Notes: a model not told the origin generated them from the sequence alone. DNA of 64,000 bases from Sphingomonas sp. (GCF_003248515.1 NZ_QFOB01000006.1:186001-250000), one strand, 5' to 3'. Counted from the first letter of the stretch, positions 52,917-62,843 are shown. Numbers and translations are program-made.

Positions 52917-54967
52917 CAGAAGCTCAGGATCACGTTGCCGAGCACGGAATAATAGGCCTTCGATCCATTCTGCTGATCGAACAGATCCCGAAAGCCCCTG
53001 CCCGCGCGCAGCACCGCGCCGGAAAGGCGCACCACGATATTCTGCGTCATCTTGGGCCGCCAGATCGCCGCCGCCGAAAGATCCCAGCCGATATCCCTGG
53101 GGATCGATCCCTCCGATCGCAGTACCTGCAGCACCTTCGTCGTCTGGAACCACAGATGATTGGCGTTGGCGGAAAGCCGCAGCGTCGGCAGCAGATCGAA
53201 ATCCGCTCCCGCCCCCGCCAGCACCGTGCCCGGATTGATGAAGTTGGATTGCCCCTGATCCTTGGACGAGCGCAGATCGGCGAGGATGCCGTTACGCCCG
53301 TTCACGCCGATCACGCGGCCGCCACCCGCGAACGGGATGGTCTGGCGGATCCAGTAGGATGTGTCCGCGCCGGCGAAAATGGGGTTTTCCAGGATGGCGT
53401 CATAGCCATTCTCGGTCTTGTCATAGGGATCGCCGTCGCCACTTGCGAACATCGCGGCGCCGCGCACGCGCACCCAGGAGAAATCGATCGAGGGCTCGGC
53501 CGCAGCGAAGAAGGCGCGGATCTTGTTACGCTCGCCGGTCAGGAAATTGTGACTGTCGCGGCCCAGCACGCCATAGACCGAGACGGTCAGATTCAGCCGA
53601 TCGAAATGACCGTCGCCATTATAGCCGAAATAATAAGCGTCATAATCATGGCCCCGCAGATCGCCGAGCAGGGCCGGGCGCACCGGAAAGCCGTTATGGT
53701 CGATCTGGACGCCGTTGCCCTCGCGATTGCGATTGTAGACGGCGGTCAACTGGCTCGTGAAGCCGGGCACCGGCAGATCCTGCCGGTAGAGATTGGCGAG
53801 GAAGACATAATCGTCGCGCGGCGTCTGGCCCAGATCGTTGAGGCCGCTGTTCGTATCCTTCTCCAGCCGGCGGAAGACGGCGAGATTATACTGGAAGCGG
53901 TTATTGTCGCGATTGCCGAACAGGCGGATGGCGAGCGCGCTGTCGTTGAACAGGAAGCCCCGGAAATCCGCCTGGAAATCCTGGATGCCCACGCGAAGGC
54001 TGTCGAAATCGTAGCGATCCGAAACGTTGCGCAGGTGATAGTCGATGAAGGCCTCCTGCACGCCCAGGAAACGATCCGTCCGGTGCGTGGGCGAAGACGG
54101 CCTCACATTCAGGATGCGCCGCTCGTTCACATCAACATAATTGATGTTGTAGGCCAGCGTCAGCCGATATTCGACATGGGGCGGCATGAACGCCGTCGAT
54201 CCCTTGATAAGGCCGACGGAGGTGATGAAGGTCTGCGCCAGGACGAGGCTCGATCCCTTGCCGAACACGTCATAGCTGCCCGGTCGCGATGTCGTCTGCA
54301 CACCCACCGGCGTCGGGAAGGAGCGCGGCTCGACGATGCTGTCGGACGTGCCGGAAAGAACGAGGAACCAGTCCTCCCCCTTGATCGGCAGGGGCACCTT
54401 GTGGGGATCCAGCGGCCGATCGCCCTTCAGCAGATTCTGGTGATAGGGATCGGTCTTGCGCCGGCACACGGATTGCACCGCCACGAAATTGCGATCCGGG
54501 CAGAGCGCCGTGATGAGCCGCCAGCGATCTGGCAGCGGCAGTTCGTCACCGGGAAAGGCGCTCGGCGCGGGCGGGCGCACCGCGCCGGGATTGTCCTGCA
54601 CGATGGCGTCCGGAAGATCGGGCCGTTTCGCGCCGGGCCGGCGCCTGCCTTCAAGAATGGGATCGACCGGCGTGATCAGCGGCTGCGGCTCCAGCGCCTT
54701 GTGATCCACCACCGGCACGGGAGGCGCCGGCTGCAATTGCGCCTCCGGCTTCGGATTGGGAACGTCCGAATTCTTCAGGAGCGGCGCGGCCGTCCGCGCG
54801 GCATCGGTCACGGGATCCGGCACGGTCGATTGCGCCTGCGCGACGATCCAGTCGTGCAGTTTAACGGTTTCGCCTTGCTTTCCGGCGGTTGACTGCGCGA
54901 ATGCCGGCCCCGTGGCCGCCCCCGCCAGCAACAGGGCGAACAGCGCCCTATTTGCCACCGCAGGCAT
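52916..54967 (-). CDS. Outer-membrane beta-barrel protein of the cytochrome operon
   Basis: 683-residue exported protein. A signal peptide (residues 1-25, ending GPAFA) is followed by a Pro-rich region (about 60-150) with two Cys (LCPDRN, SVCRR) and a long stretch of alternating, aromatic-edged strands (about 215-683), e.g. VEYRLTLAYNINYVDV and FQYNLAVFRRLE, ending NVILSF with the terminal Phe that BamA recognises. No heme site. I do not recognise a family by name. It overlaps the lipoprotein gene by 20 bases and the decaheme gene by one. By context it could be the porin sheath of a porin-cytochrome conduit. Confidence 0.72.
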   Translation of the reverse strand: MPAVANRALFALLLAGAATGPAFAQSTAGKQGETVKLHDWIVAQAQSTVPDPVTDAARTAAPLLKNSDVPNPKPEAQLQPAPPVPVVDHKALEPQPLITPVDPILEGRRRPGAKRPDLPDAIVQDNPGAVRPPAPSAFPGDELPLPDRWRLITALCPDRNFVAVQSVCRRKTDPYHQNLLKGDRPLDPHKVPLPIKGEDWFLVLSGTSDSIVEPRSFPTPVGVQTTSRPGSYDVFGKGSSLVLAQTFITSVGLIKGSTAFMPPHVEYRLTLAYNINYVDVNERRILNVRPSSPTHRTDRFLGVQEAFIDYHLRNVSDRYDFDSLRVGIQDFQADFRGFLFNDSALAIRLFGNRDNNRFQYNLAVFRRLEKDTNSGLNDLGQTPRDDYVFLANLYRQDLPVPGFTSQLTAVYNRNREGNGVQIDHNGFPVRPALLGDLRGHDYDAYYFGYNGDGHFDRLNLTVSVYGVLGRDSHNFLTGERNKIRAFFAAAEPSIDFSWVRVRGAAMFASGDGDPYDKTENGYDAILENPIFAGADTSYWIRQTIPFAGGGRVIGVNGRNGILADLRSSKDQGQSNFINPGTVLAGAGADFDLLPTLRLSANANHLWFQTTKVLQVLRSEGSIPRDIGWDLSAAAIWRPKMTQNIVVRLSGAVLRAGRGFRDLFDQQNGSKAYYSVLGNVILSF

Positions 54968-56933
54968 CCTGATCGCTCGTGTCGAGGAAGGGCGCGAACG
55001 GGCATCCGATATAGCGCAGCCGCACCGACTTATCGCCGAGATTGACGACGATCTGGTCCGCGCGGATCGCGGCCGGCGCATTGCCCACGCCGGTATTGAG
55101 CTTGAGCCCGGCATTGTGAAGCCCGAGGAACGAGATCATGTCGTCCTGGTCGATGCCGTCACCCGAAACGCCGATCCCGCCGATCAGCACGTTGCCGCGA
55201 TAGATGGGCACGGATCCCGGAAAGATCTGCACGCCATTGGCGATCCGCGCCTTACCCGATCCGGTGGTCGGCAGCTTCGTGCAGCGCTGTGCGGTATCGG
55301 CCGCCGCCCCCGTGGGATCTGTCACATAGGTCAGATGCTCGACCAGATTGGTCGCGATCAGCGCCGATTGCAGGCCCGTGGAGAAAGGGCTCCACTGGGC
55401 GATCGGCCGCGAGAAGGGGCCATTGGGGCGCCCCACCTCGCCATCCGGAAAATAGGGACGCGAGAGATTGCCGTTGGCGCGATCGGTGAAGGCGAACTTG
55501 CCGGTGAGCGCGGATTGATCGCCCAGGAAGCCGCGATCGGCGGCGACGAAGCCGCGCACGTCGCCGGAAGGATCCGCCAGCATGTTCGCGCCCGCCTGCG
55601 CGCCGGAGAAGAAGGCCGCCGTGCGCGCCTTCTGCAAGGCCACGTCCGTGCCGAAGATCGGCGCATCGGGCGATCGCACCAGCCCCAGCGAAACGCCGCG
55701 CGTATCGACGATCGTGATCGAAACCTGCGCGCGGCTGTCCAGCGGGCGGCGTATCTGGCCCCTCGCCCGCGTCATGATCGTGAAGGCTTCCTCCAGGATC
55801 GTGCGCACCTCCGCCTGCGTCAGCGGCTGGGCGACATCCGCCGCGTCCGTCGCGGCGATGATGGGAAAGCGGTCATTGCCTGCCCCGTCGCTCAGCACGA
55901 AGGCGTCCCGGTTCGAGAATTCGGCGCTGGTGGAGGCGCGGATGCCGGAGGCTTCGGTGCCATAGGCCTGCCCGGCCAGCAGTGCGGGCGTGCCGGTTTC
56001 GGCATAATAGCCGCGCACCGCCACAAGCTGGCCCGATGTCACGCTGGCGAAGGCCGGCGCCTGCGCGGGATTGCTCTTCAGCCCACCTGTCGTGACATCG
56101 ATGAAGCGCAGCGTCGTCCCGTCGACGGTGATCTTGTCCGCGGTGATGGAATCGGGCGCCTGGAAACCGATCGTGCCGGCCAGTGCGATATATTCCTCAT
56201 TGTCGGTATCCACATCCAGCGTGTTGGCATCGAAGCCATAGACGCCGTCACCCATCACGCCGATCCCGCCGACGATCACGCCATTCTTGTAGAGCGGGAT
56301 GCCGCCGGGATCGGCCGAAAGCCCCAGCGGCGAACGCTTCGGCCCGATCAGCGCCGCCGATCCGCCGGTGGCGACATAGCGGCTCGACAGATCCGAACAG
56401 GGCAGCTGGCTGAACTGCACGCCGAACAGCGGCCCGCTCTCCAGCCCCACCGTGGTCGGCGCGGGCGGGAAATGCTGCTGCACGATCTGGCTGGCCGTGC
56501 GCGTGGTGAAGGCGTTGCCGCCGCTCGAAAGATAGGCGGCCGTCACCGCCTTGGCGATGGCGCCGCCCGCCGCCGGGATGGTCGCGCCCTGCACGTCCAG
56601 ATTGATGCCCGTGTCCGGCGACGGGATGGTGGCGGTCGCGCGCGCGCCGGTCATGTTGTAGACCGCCAGGATATTGCCGACGCGATCGGAGACGGCGATC
56701 ACGGAGGGCAGGCCCCTCGCGGTCGCCTCGGCCGCCGCTTGCGACAGGATCTTGCCGACATCGGCCGTCGTCAGCGCCTCCTGCGCGGGCACGGTGAAAT
56801 TGCCGCCCGACGATGAGGAGGAGCCGGTGGTCGTATCCGGCGCCAGGCTGCTGCCGCTTCCCCCGCCACCGCAGGAGGAGAGGAGGAAAGCGCAGGCGAC
56901 GATCGCACCGGTCAGTCGACGGCCGAAGTTCAA
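54948..56933 (-). CDS. Lipoprotein with two GlcG/HbpS-like (DUF336) heme-binding domains
   Basis: 661-residue lipoprotein. The signal ends LLSSC (lipid Cys about residue 21) and is followed by a Gly/Ser linker. Two GlcG/HbpS-type domains follow: domain 1 (about 50-240) has LPSVIAVSDRVGNILAVY and GGIPLYKNGVIVGGIGVMGDG; domain 2 (about 355-620) has VSITIVDTRGVSLGLVRSP and GSVPIYRGNVLIGGIGVSGDG. HbpS of this fold binds heme. The start is a TTG at 56933 with an excellent ribosome site (GGAGGG, five bases) and a four-base overlap with the pentaheme gene. Domain 2 has a long insertion. Confidence 0.82.
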   Translation of the reverse strand: MNFGRRLTGAIVACAFLLSSCGGGGSGSSLAPDTTTGSSSSSGGNFTVPAQEALTTADVGKILSQAAAEATARGLPSVIAVSDRVGNILAVYNMTGARATATIPSPDTGINLDVQGATIPAAGGAIAKAVTAAYLSSGGNAFTTRTASQIVQQHFPPAPTTVGLESGPLFGVQFSQLPCSDLSSRYVATGGSAALIGPKRSPLGLSADPGGIPLYKNGVIVGGIGVMGDGVYGFDANTLDVDTDNEEYIALAGTIGFQAPDSITADKITVDGTTLRFIDVTTGGLKSNPAQAPAFASVTSGQLVAVRGYYAETGTPALLAGQAYGTEASGIRASTSAEFSNRDAFVLSDGAGNDRFPIIAATDAADVAQPLTQAEVRTILEEAFTIMTRARGQIRRPLDSRAQVSITIVDTRGVSLGLVRSPDAPIFGTDVALQKARTAAFFSGAQAGANMLADPSGDVRGFVAADRGFLGDQSALTGKFAFTDRANGNLSRPYFPDGEVGRPNGPFSRPIAQWSPFSTGLQSALIATNLVEHLTYVTDPTGAAADTAQRCTKLPTTGSGKARIANGVQIFPGSVPIYRGNVLIGGIGVSGDGIDQDDMISFLGLHNAGLKLNTGVGNAPAAIRADQIVVNLGDKSVRLRYIGCPFAPFLDTSDQDACGGK

Positions 56934-58321
56934 CGCAACCCTCCGATGGCGGAGGCCGCGCGCTGGAAGGCGGCACGGAATTCCAGCGGCTTATAGGCGT
57001 TGGGATCGCGCACCGCGCGATAGGCCGCATCGATCGGCCCACGCGCCGTGGCCGCCTGCTCGCGGCTCACCGCCCCCTGCTTCACCAGCGCGTTGAGCAA
57101 TGTATCCAGCGTCATCACGGCCTGCGCGCTCGCCTCGTAATCGGTGTAGCGCCGACCGCCTTCGCCGACCACGGCGGCGATGATCGCCAGCGTCTCGTCG
57201 GTGGAGAAGGATCGCGCCGCCAGCGCGCTTTCCAGCGCGCCCGCCGCGGTCTTCAACCGCCCCGCCGCCGCCAGCGCCTGCGGCCGCCCCTGCGTGAGCG
57301 CGACGTGGAAGCCGCGCGCCGCCGCGTCGAAACGCTGGCCTTGTGCGGGCGCCACCACCTTCGCCGCTGCCGAGAGCATGATCATATTCTCGTCCTGGAA
57401 AGGCGGCACGCCCACAGGCGTCGGCCGCTCCGGATTGGCGATGGAAACGGGCCTGAAATCAGCCTCGTCGGAAATGCGCCGATGGCAGCCGTGGCAATCG
57501 AAGAAATAGGGTTCGGCAAACACGCCCGCCACGCCGCGCGGCCCCGAATAGACGCCCAGGGCGCGCTGCACCGCCGCCGCCTGCCCCACCGCCCAGGTCT
57601 TGACGGGAGAAGGCGCGCCCTTGCGCTTCGCATAGGCGTCATTCTCGCTCCAATGCTGCTCCAGCGTAGTGAACAGATCGAGTTCGAACGCGATGCGCGG
57701 ATGGCCCGCCGCCATGATCCGGTGATCCACGAACTGCCCCTCGCGCCCGCTGCCGAAATGGCAATCCAGGCAGCGATCGGCCCGCGCCGAAGGCTGGTCG
57801 ATCGGATAGAGACCACCCGAAACGTTGGAAGCATGGGTGGCGCCCACCGCATAATGGCGCGTCAGCCAGGGGCCGCTCGCGGGGCCATGGCACGCTTCAC
57901 AGCCCACGCCGTCCGAAATGGTCCAGCGCGGTCCGTGGCTCGGCGCCGGATCGGCATGGCAGCCGAGGCACTCGGCCGCCTTCTGCGGATCGCCGATGCC
58001 CAGCTTGGCCGCGATCGCGCGCGCCCGTGGCTCGCCCAGCACGCGCCACGCCCGGCTGTGCGCGCCGGCCTGGCTCGATTCGTCCTGCCAGCGCAGTATC
58101 TCATCCTGCCGAACGACCGCGCCATCGCCTTCCTGGCGCCCGTGGCAGGTGGTGCCGGCGCAGGAGGCCACGCCCAGATGCTCGCCCGTGGCGACGCGCG
58201 TCGCCGCCTCGGCCCGATCGGTGCGGAAACTTCCGAAGGACAGGATCGTGACGAGCAACAGCGCCGTGATCGCGAACGCGGTCAGCGCAATGCGTCCTGC
58301 CCGGATTCTCTCTAAGCCCAC
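56930..58321 (-). CDS. Pentaheme c-type cytochrome, membrane-anchored
   Basis: 463-residue protein with one N-terminal TM anchor (about 11-30, IALTAFAITALLLVTILSF). Five heme sites follow: an unusual CX4CH at 54-60 (CAGTTCH), then CxxCH at 118, 141, 184 and 276. The arrangement resembles cytochrome c554-type multiheme proteins. The C-terminal third (about 310-463) is helical and heme-free. It probably faces the periplasm and takes electrons from the quinol pool or a periplasmic donor. GTG start at 58321 after a GGGGG stretch. First gene of the four-gene operon. Confidence 0.85.
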   Translation of the reverse strand: MGLERIRAGRIALTAFAITALLLVTILSFGSFRTDRAEAATRVATGEHLGVASCAGTTCHGRQEGDGAVVRQDEILRWQDESSQAGAHSRAWRVLGEPRARAIAAKLGIGDPQKAAECLGCHADPAPSHGPRWTISDGVGCEACHGPASGPWLTRHYAVGATHASNVSGGLYPIDQPSARADRCLDCHFGSGREGQFVDHRIMAAGHPRIAFELDLFTTLEQHWSENDAYAKRKGAPSPVKTWAVGQAAAVQRALGVYSGPRGVAGVFAEPYFFDCHGCHRRISDEADFRPVSIANPERPTPVGVPPFQDENMIMLSAAAKVVAPAQGQRFDAAARGFHVALTQGRPQALAAAGRLKTAAGALESALAARSFSTDETLAIIAAVVGEGGRRYTDYEASAQAVMTLDTLLNALVKQGAVSREQAATARGPIDAAYRAVRDPNAYKPLEFRAAFQRAASAIGGLR

Positions 58322-58371
58322 ACGTCGCCCCCGCCCCGTTGGAGTCCGGTTAGCGAAACTGCGGCAAAGAG

Positions 58372-58404
58372 GCTATAGCCGTAACGAAGCTTTGTTGAAC
58401 GAAG
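58372..58404 (-). promoter_or_regulatory. Candidate promoter/operator of the cytochrome operon
   Basis: A 14-bp near-palindrome AACGAAGCTTTGTT (58383-58396) and a direct repeat of AACGAAG (58383-58389, 58398-58404; 15 bases apart) lie about 60-80 bases before the pentaheme start. TATAGC within GGCTATAGCC (58371-58380) could be the minus-strand -10. No known regulator is assigned. Confidence 0.35.
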
Positions 58405-58471
58405 TCACCCGCCACCGCCCGGAAAGCGACGAGCGGTGGCCCACAGTCGGGCCATGCCAGCCCGCTCCGGC

Positions 58472-58894
58472 TCAATCCGTGGCGAAAAGCTGGCCGATGT
58501 CGCGAAACGCCTTGAACTCCAGCGCATTGCCGGAAGGATCGCGGAAGAACATCGTGGCCTGCTCCCCCACCTGCCCGGCAAAGCGCACATAAGGCGCGAT
58601 CCCGAAGCGCACGCCCGCCGCCTTCAGCCGTTCGGCGAGCGCCTGCCAGTCCTCCCATTCCAGCACCACGCCGAAATGGGGCACGGGCACGTCATGCCCG
58701 TCCACCGGATTGGTGATCCCCGCCGGCCGCGCCGCCGGATCCAGATGGGCCACGATCTGGTGCCCGCGCAGATCGAAATCGATCCACTGATCCGAACTCC
58801 GCCCCACGCCGCAGCCCAGCAGCCCCGCATAGAAATCCCGCGCGGCATCCAGATCATGCACGGGAAAGGCGAGGTGGAAGGGCTGGATGGTCAT
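58472..58894 (-). CDS. VOC (glyoxalase/dioxygenase superfamily) protein
   Basis: 140-residue vicinal-oxygen-chelate protein with paired beta-alpha-beta-beta-beta modules. It begins FHLAFPVHDLDAARDFYAGL with a metal-ligand His, has PVPHFGVVLEW in the middle and ends FFRDPSGNALEFKAF with the ligand Glu. The ATG at 58894 is used. Such proteins include lyases, dioxygenases and resistance proteins; the substrate is unknown. It lies upstream of and in line with the cytochrome operon, 150 bases away. Confidence 0.82.
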   Translation of the reverse strand: MTIQPFHLAFPVHDLDAARDFYAGLLGCGVGRSSDQWIDFDLRGHQIVAHLDPAARPAGITNPVDGHDVPVPHFGVVLEWEDWQALAERLKAAGVRFGIAPYVRFAGQVGEQATMFFRDPSGNALEFKAFRDIGQLFATD

Positions 58895-58962
58895 GGACAG
58901 GAAAATAGCGCTCCGAACCGCGAATGAAAACGGGCTCCCGAAACACATTTTCCCTTTTCAGA

Positions 58963-59562
58963 TCAGGCGATTGTCCCCGATCTTCGACGGAACGCGGCAA
59001 GCCTGCGTCCATGGTAGCGCTGCACGCCGCCGATCAGGCCGAAGCCCGCCATCATCATCGCCCAGATTTCGGGTTCGGGCACGAACAGCCCCACCACACG
59101 ATATTGCACGTCTCGCGGAAAATAGATCGTGCCGTTGGCGGACACCGAATAATAGAGCGTGTCGATCGCCGGATCGGTCGAGGCGTTGCTGATGGTCGAG
59201 CAGAATTGATCGTTGCCGACGCCTGCGCCGCAGCTCGAATGATCGCCATTGTCCGCGAACAAGATGGTGTCGCTCATCTGATCGTACGAAAAGCGCGGCG
59301 CGTAGAGGGCGGCGGGAAGCCCGAAGCCGTTGATCGTCATGCCCGTCACCGCGGCATCGATGTCCGCCGCATTGTCGAACGAAAAGGAAAGGCTAACGGC
59401 AACAGGATCGAAAGGCGGCGGTGGCGCGCCCGCATTGGCCGAAAAATAGCGCGATGCCACGAAATCGAAATCGAGCAGCACGATCGCCGCCCGCGCCGGC
59501 GTGCCGCCCAGCAGCGCGGCCATGCAGACCGCAACAGATGCAAAAACCGGCCGAATCCTCAT
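58963..59562 (-). CDS. PEPxxWA-CTERM sorting-domain protein
   Basis: 199-residue secreted protein. A signal peptide (about 1-25, ending TPARA) precedes a beta-rich body with two Cys (HSSCGAGVGNDQFCS) that could pair. The C terminus has VPEPEIWAMMMAGFGLIGG and a basic tail. ATG 59562 follows GGGAGGG. Same sorting signal as the protein at 15717-16385 but otherwise unrelated. Confidence 0.85.
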   Translation of the reverse strand: MRIRPVFASVAVCMAALLGGTPARAAIVLLDFDFVASRYFSANAGAPPPPFDPVAVSLSFSFDNAADIDAAVTGMTINGFGLPAALYAPRFSYDQMSDTILFADNGDHSSCGAGVGNDQFCSTISNASTDPAIDTLYYSVSANGTIYFPRDVQYRVVGLFVPEPEIWAMMMAGFGLIGGVQRYHGRRLAAFRRRSGTIA

Positions 59563-59756
59563 GACATTCCCTCCCTCAAAACCGGAAGCGCATTGCCAAA
59601 GATCAGACGTTCGATGCGGATGTCGCGGCTGGCCGGCGATCGTTCACCGGCAGCCTCCCGCCACAGCCGGATAGCATCGATCGCCCGCGCCCGCCATGAA
59701 GGCCCGCATCACAATCGCCGCTGCATCCGTCACGAAGCGGCGCTAGAGAGGCTACG

Positions 59757-61277
59757 ATGCCCCCCCTTCGCGCCACCAGCGCCTTTCCCCTCGCCTTCGC
59801 CCTCGGCGCCGCCTCCGCCTTCGGCTTCGAGCCTTATGCGCTCTGGCCGCTCGCCTTCTGCTGCCTCGCCGCCCTGCTCGCCCTGCTGATCCGGGCGCGG
59901 CGATTCGGGCAGGCATTCGGCCTTGGCTGGTGGTTCGCGCTGGGTCAGTTCACGGTCGGGCTCAACTGGATCGCCACCGCCTTCACCTTCCAGGCGGCGA
60001 TGCCCGCATGGCTCGGCTGGATCGCGGTGGTGCTGCTGTCGCTCTATCTCGCCGTCTATCCCGCGCTCGGCCTCGCGCTCGCATGGACGCTGGGCCGGAT
60101 CGCCAGGAGCCCCGCCTCGCTCGCCCTGTTCGCGTCCGCCGGGTGGATCGCCGGGGAATGGCTGCGCGGCACGGCCTTCACCGGCTTTGCGTGGAATCCG
60201 CTCGGCGTGATCTGGCTGGAGGTGCCCGGGGGGAGCGCGATGGCGCCGCTGATCGGCACCTACGCGCTCTCCGGCCTGGCCATCTTGCTCGGCGGGCTGA
60301 TCTGGCTCGCCGTCACGCGCGCCGGCCCAAAAGGGCTGGCGATGGCGGCGGCGCCGTTGCTGCTGGTCGCCACGGCCGCCACGATCCGCGTGTTATTGCC
60401 TTCGGGCACCGGTCCGGAGGGCATCGCCATTCGCGTGATACAGCCCAACATCAACCAGAATGAGAAATGGGAGGAAAGCGCGGAGGCGCGCAATTATGAT
60501 CGCCTCGTGCGCCTTACCGGCCAGCCGGGGCCGGAGCCGCGCCTGATCCTGTGGCCCGAAGTCGCCGTGCCCTGGTATCTCGATGAAAATCCGCTCGCGC
60601 GCGATACGATCGCCAGCCTGCTCGGCCCCCGCGATCTGCTGCTCACCGGCGCGATCCACTTCAATTACGACAAGGCCGGCAATCCCGTCACCGCCACGAA
60701 CAGCCTGTTCGGCCTCACGCCTGAGGCACGCCTGATCGGCCGCTACGACAAGTCCCATCTCGTTCCCTATGGCGAATATCTGCCGATGCGGCCGATCCTG
60801 TCGCGCATCGGCCTCTCCCGCCTGGCGCCCGGCGACATGGATTTCCAGCCCGGCCCCGGCCCGCGCGGCATCCTGTTGCCCGGCATCGGCCTCGTCGGCG
60901 TACAGATCTGCTACGAGATCATCTTTTCCGGCCATGTGATCGATGAGGCGCATCGCCCGCGCTTCCTGTTCAATCCTTCGAACGATGCGTGGTTCGGCCG
61001 CTGGGGGCCGCCCCAGCATCTGGCGCAGGCACGGCTGCGCGCGGCAGAAGAAGGCGTGCCCGTGATCCGCTCCACGCCCACCGGCATTTCGGCGGTGATC
61101 GATGCGCGCGGCCGGCTGCTTTCGTCCCTGCCATGGCATCAGGCCGGCGCGATCGATGCGCGCCTGCCCGCCTTGCTGCCGCCGACGCCCTTCGCCCGCC
61201 TTGGCAATCTGCTGGCCGCCGCATTTGCCGCCACCCTCCTGCTGTGGGGGTTTGCAAGCGGGCGCCGCCGCCGCTAA
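59757..61277 (+). CDS. lnt: Apolipoprotein N-acyltransferase Lnt
   Basis: Third enzyme of lipoprotein maturation, 506 residues. About six N-terminal TM helices (beginning LAFALGAASAFGFEPYALWPLAF) precede a periplasmic nitrilase-like domain. Its Glu-Lys-Cys triad is seen in LWPEVAVPWY, YDKSHLVPYGEY and GVQICYEIIF. A last TM helix closes the protein. It lies 81 bases before metK. Confidence 0.95.
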   Translation: MPPLRATSAFPLAFALGAASAFGFEPYALWPLAFCCLAALLALLIRARRFGQAFGLGWWFALGQFTVGLNWIATAFTFQAAMPAWLGWIAVVLLSLYLAVYPALGLALAWTLGRIARSPASLALFASAGWIAGEWLRGTAFTGFAWNPLGVIWLEVPGGSAMAPLIGTYALSGLAILLGGLIWLAVTRAGPKGLAMAAAPLLLVATAATIRVLLPSGTGPEGIAIRVIQPNINQNEKWEESAEARNYDRLVRLTGQPGPEPRLILWPEVAVPWYLDENPLARDTIASLLGPRDLLLTGAIHFNYDKAGNPVTATNSLFGLTPEARLIGRYDKSHLVPYGEYLPMRPILSRIGLSRLAPGDMDFQPGPGPRGILLPGIGLVGVQICYEIIFSGHVIDEAHRPRFLFNPSNDAWFGRWGPPQHLAQARLRAAEEGVPVIRSTPTGISAVIDARGRLLSSLPWHQAGAIDARLPALLPPTPFARLGNLLAAAFAATLLLWGFASGRRRR

Positions 61278-61290
61278 GGCGGAAGGCAAG

Positions 61291-61310
61291 ACATAAAGAT
61301 GTCTTTAAGT
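61291..61310. promoter_or_regulatory. 20-bp palindromic operator upstream of metK
   Basis: ACATAAAGATGTCTTTAAGT is an inverted repeat matching at 16 of 20 positions (ACwTAAAGAyrTCTTTAwGT). It resembles, from memory, the ATAAAGAT-ATCTTTAT operators assigned to ArsR-type SahR/methionine regulators of alphaproteobacteria. It lies 49 bases before the metK ATG and includes the ATG at 61299, which is therefore not the start. Confidence 0.55.
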
Positions 61311-61358
61311 GCGACCGCCGAGGGCGGCGCGGGTCCGAACGAAGGAACGATCAAGCTT

Positions 61359-62564
<1,206 letters not shown>

Positions 62565-62643
62565 AAAGCGCAGGCGTCCATCCGTCGTCTTCGGCTGGAT
62601 CCACCTGAGGCGCGCGATATCGCCCGCCAAACCATCCGATCAG

Positions 62644-62678
62644 AAAAGGCCGCTCACCATCCCGGTGGGCGGCCTTTT
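62644..62678 (+). terminator. Intrinsic terminator downstream of metK
   Basis: 15-bp stem (62644-62658 with 62664-62678, loop ATCCC, one G-T pair); the arms begin AAAAGGCCGC and end GCGGCCTTTT. It can work in both directions. It lies 80 bases after metK. Confidence 0.85.
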
Positions 62679-62843
62679 CCGTGCCCGCTTCCCGCGCGCT
62701 CCAGCCGCTGCAATGCGGCGTCCTGTTATCGGGTCGCCCCGGCATGATCTCCGCATGTCGGAATCCACTTGTCGTGCGGAGCACAGAGGATAAACTGCCC
62801 GTCAGATCCGAAAACGGACAGGATTGATCGATGGAGAGCGATC

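Noticed and set aside
61299..61358. ATG at 61299 as metK start
   Set aside because: It lies inside the palindromic operator and would add 20 residues before the universal MetK start.
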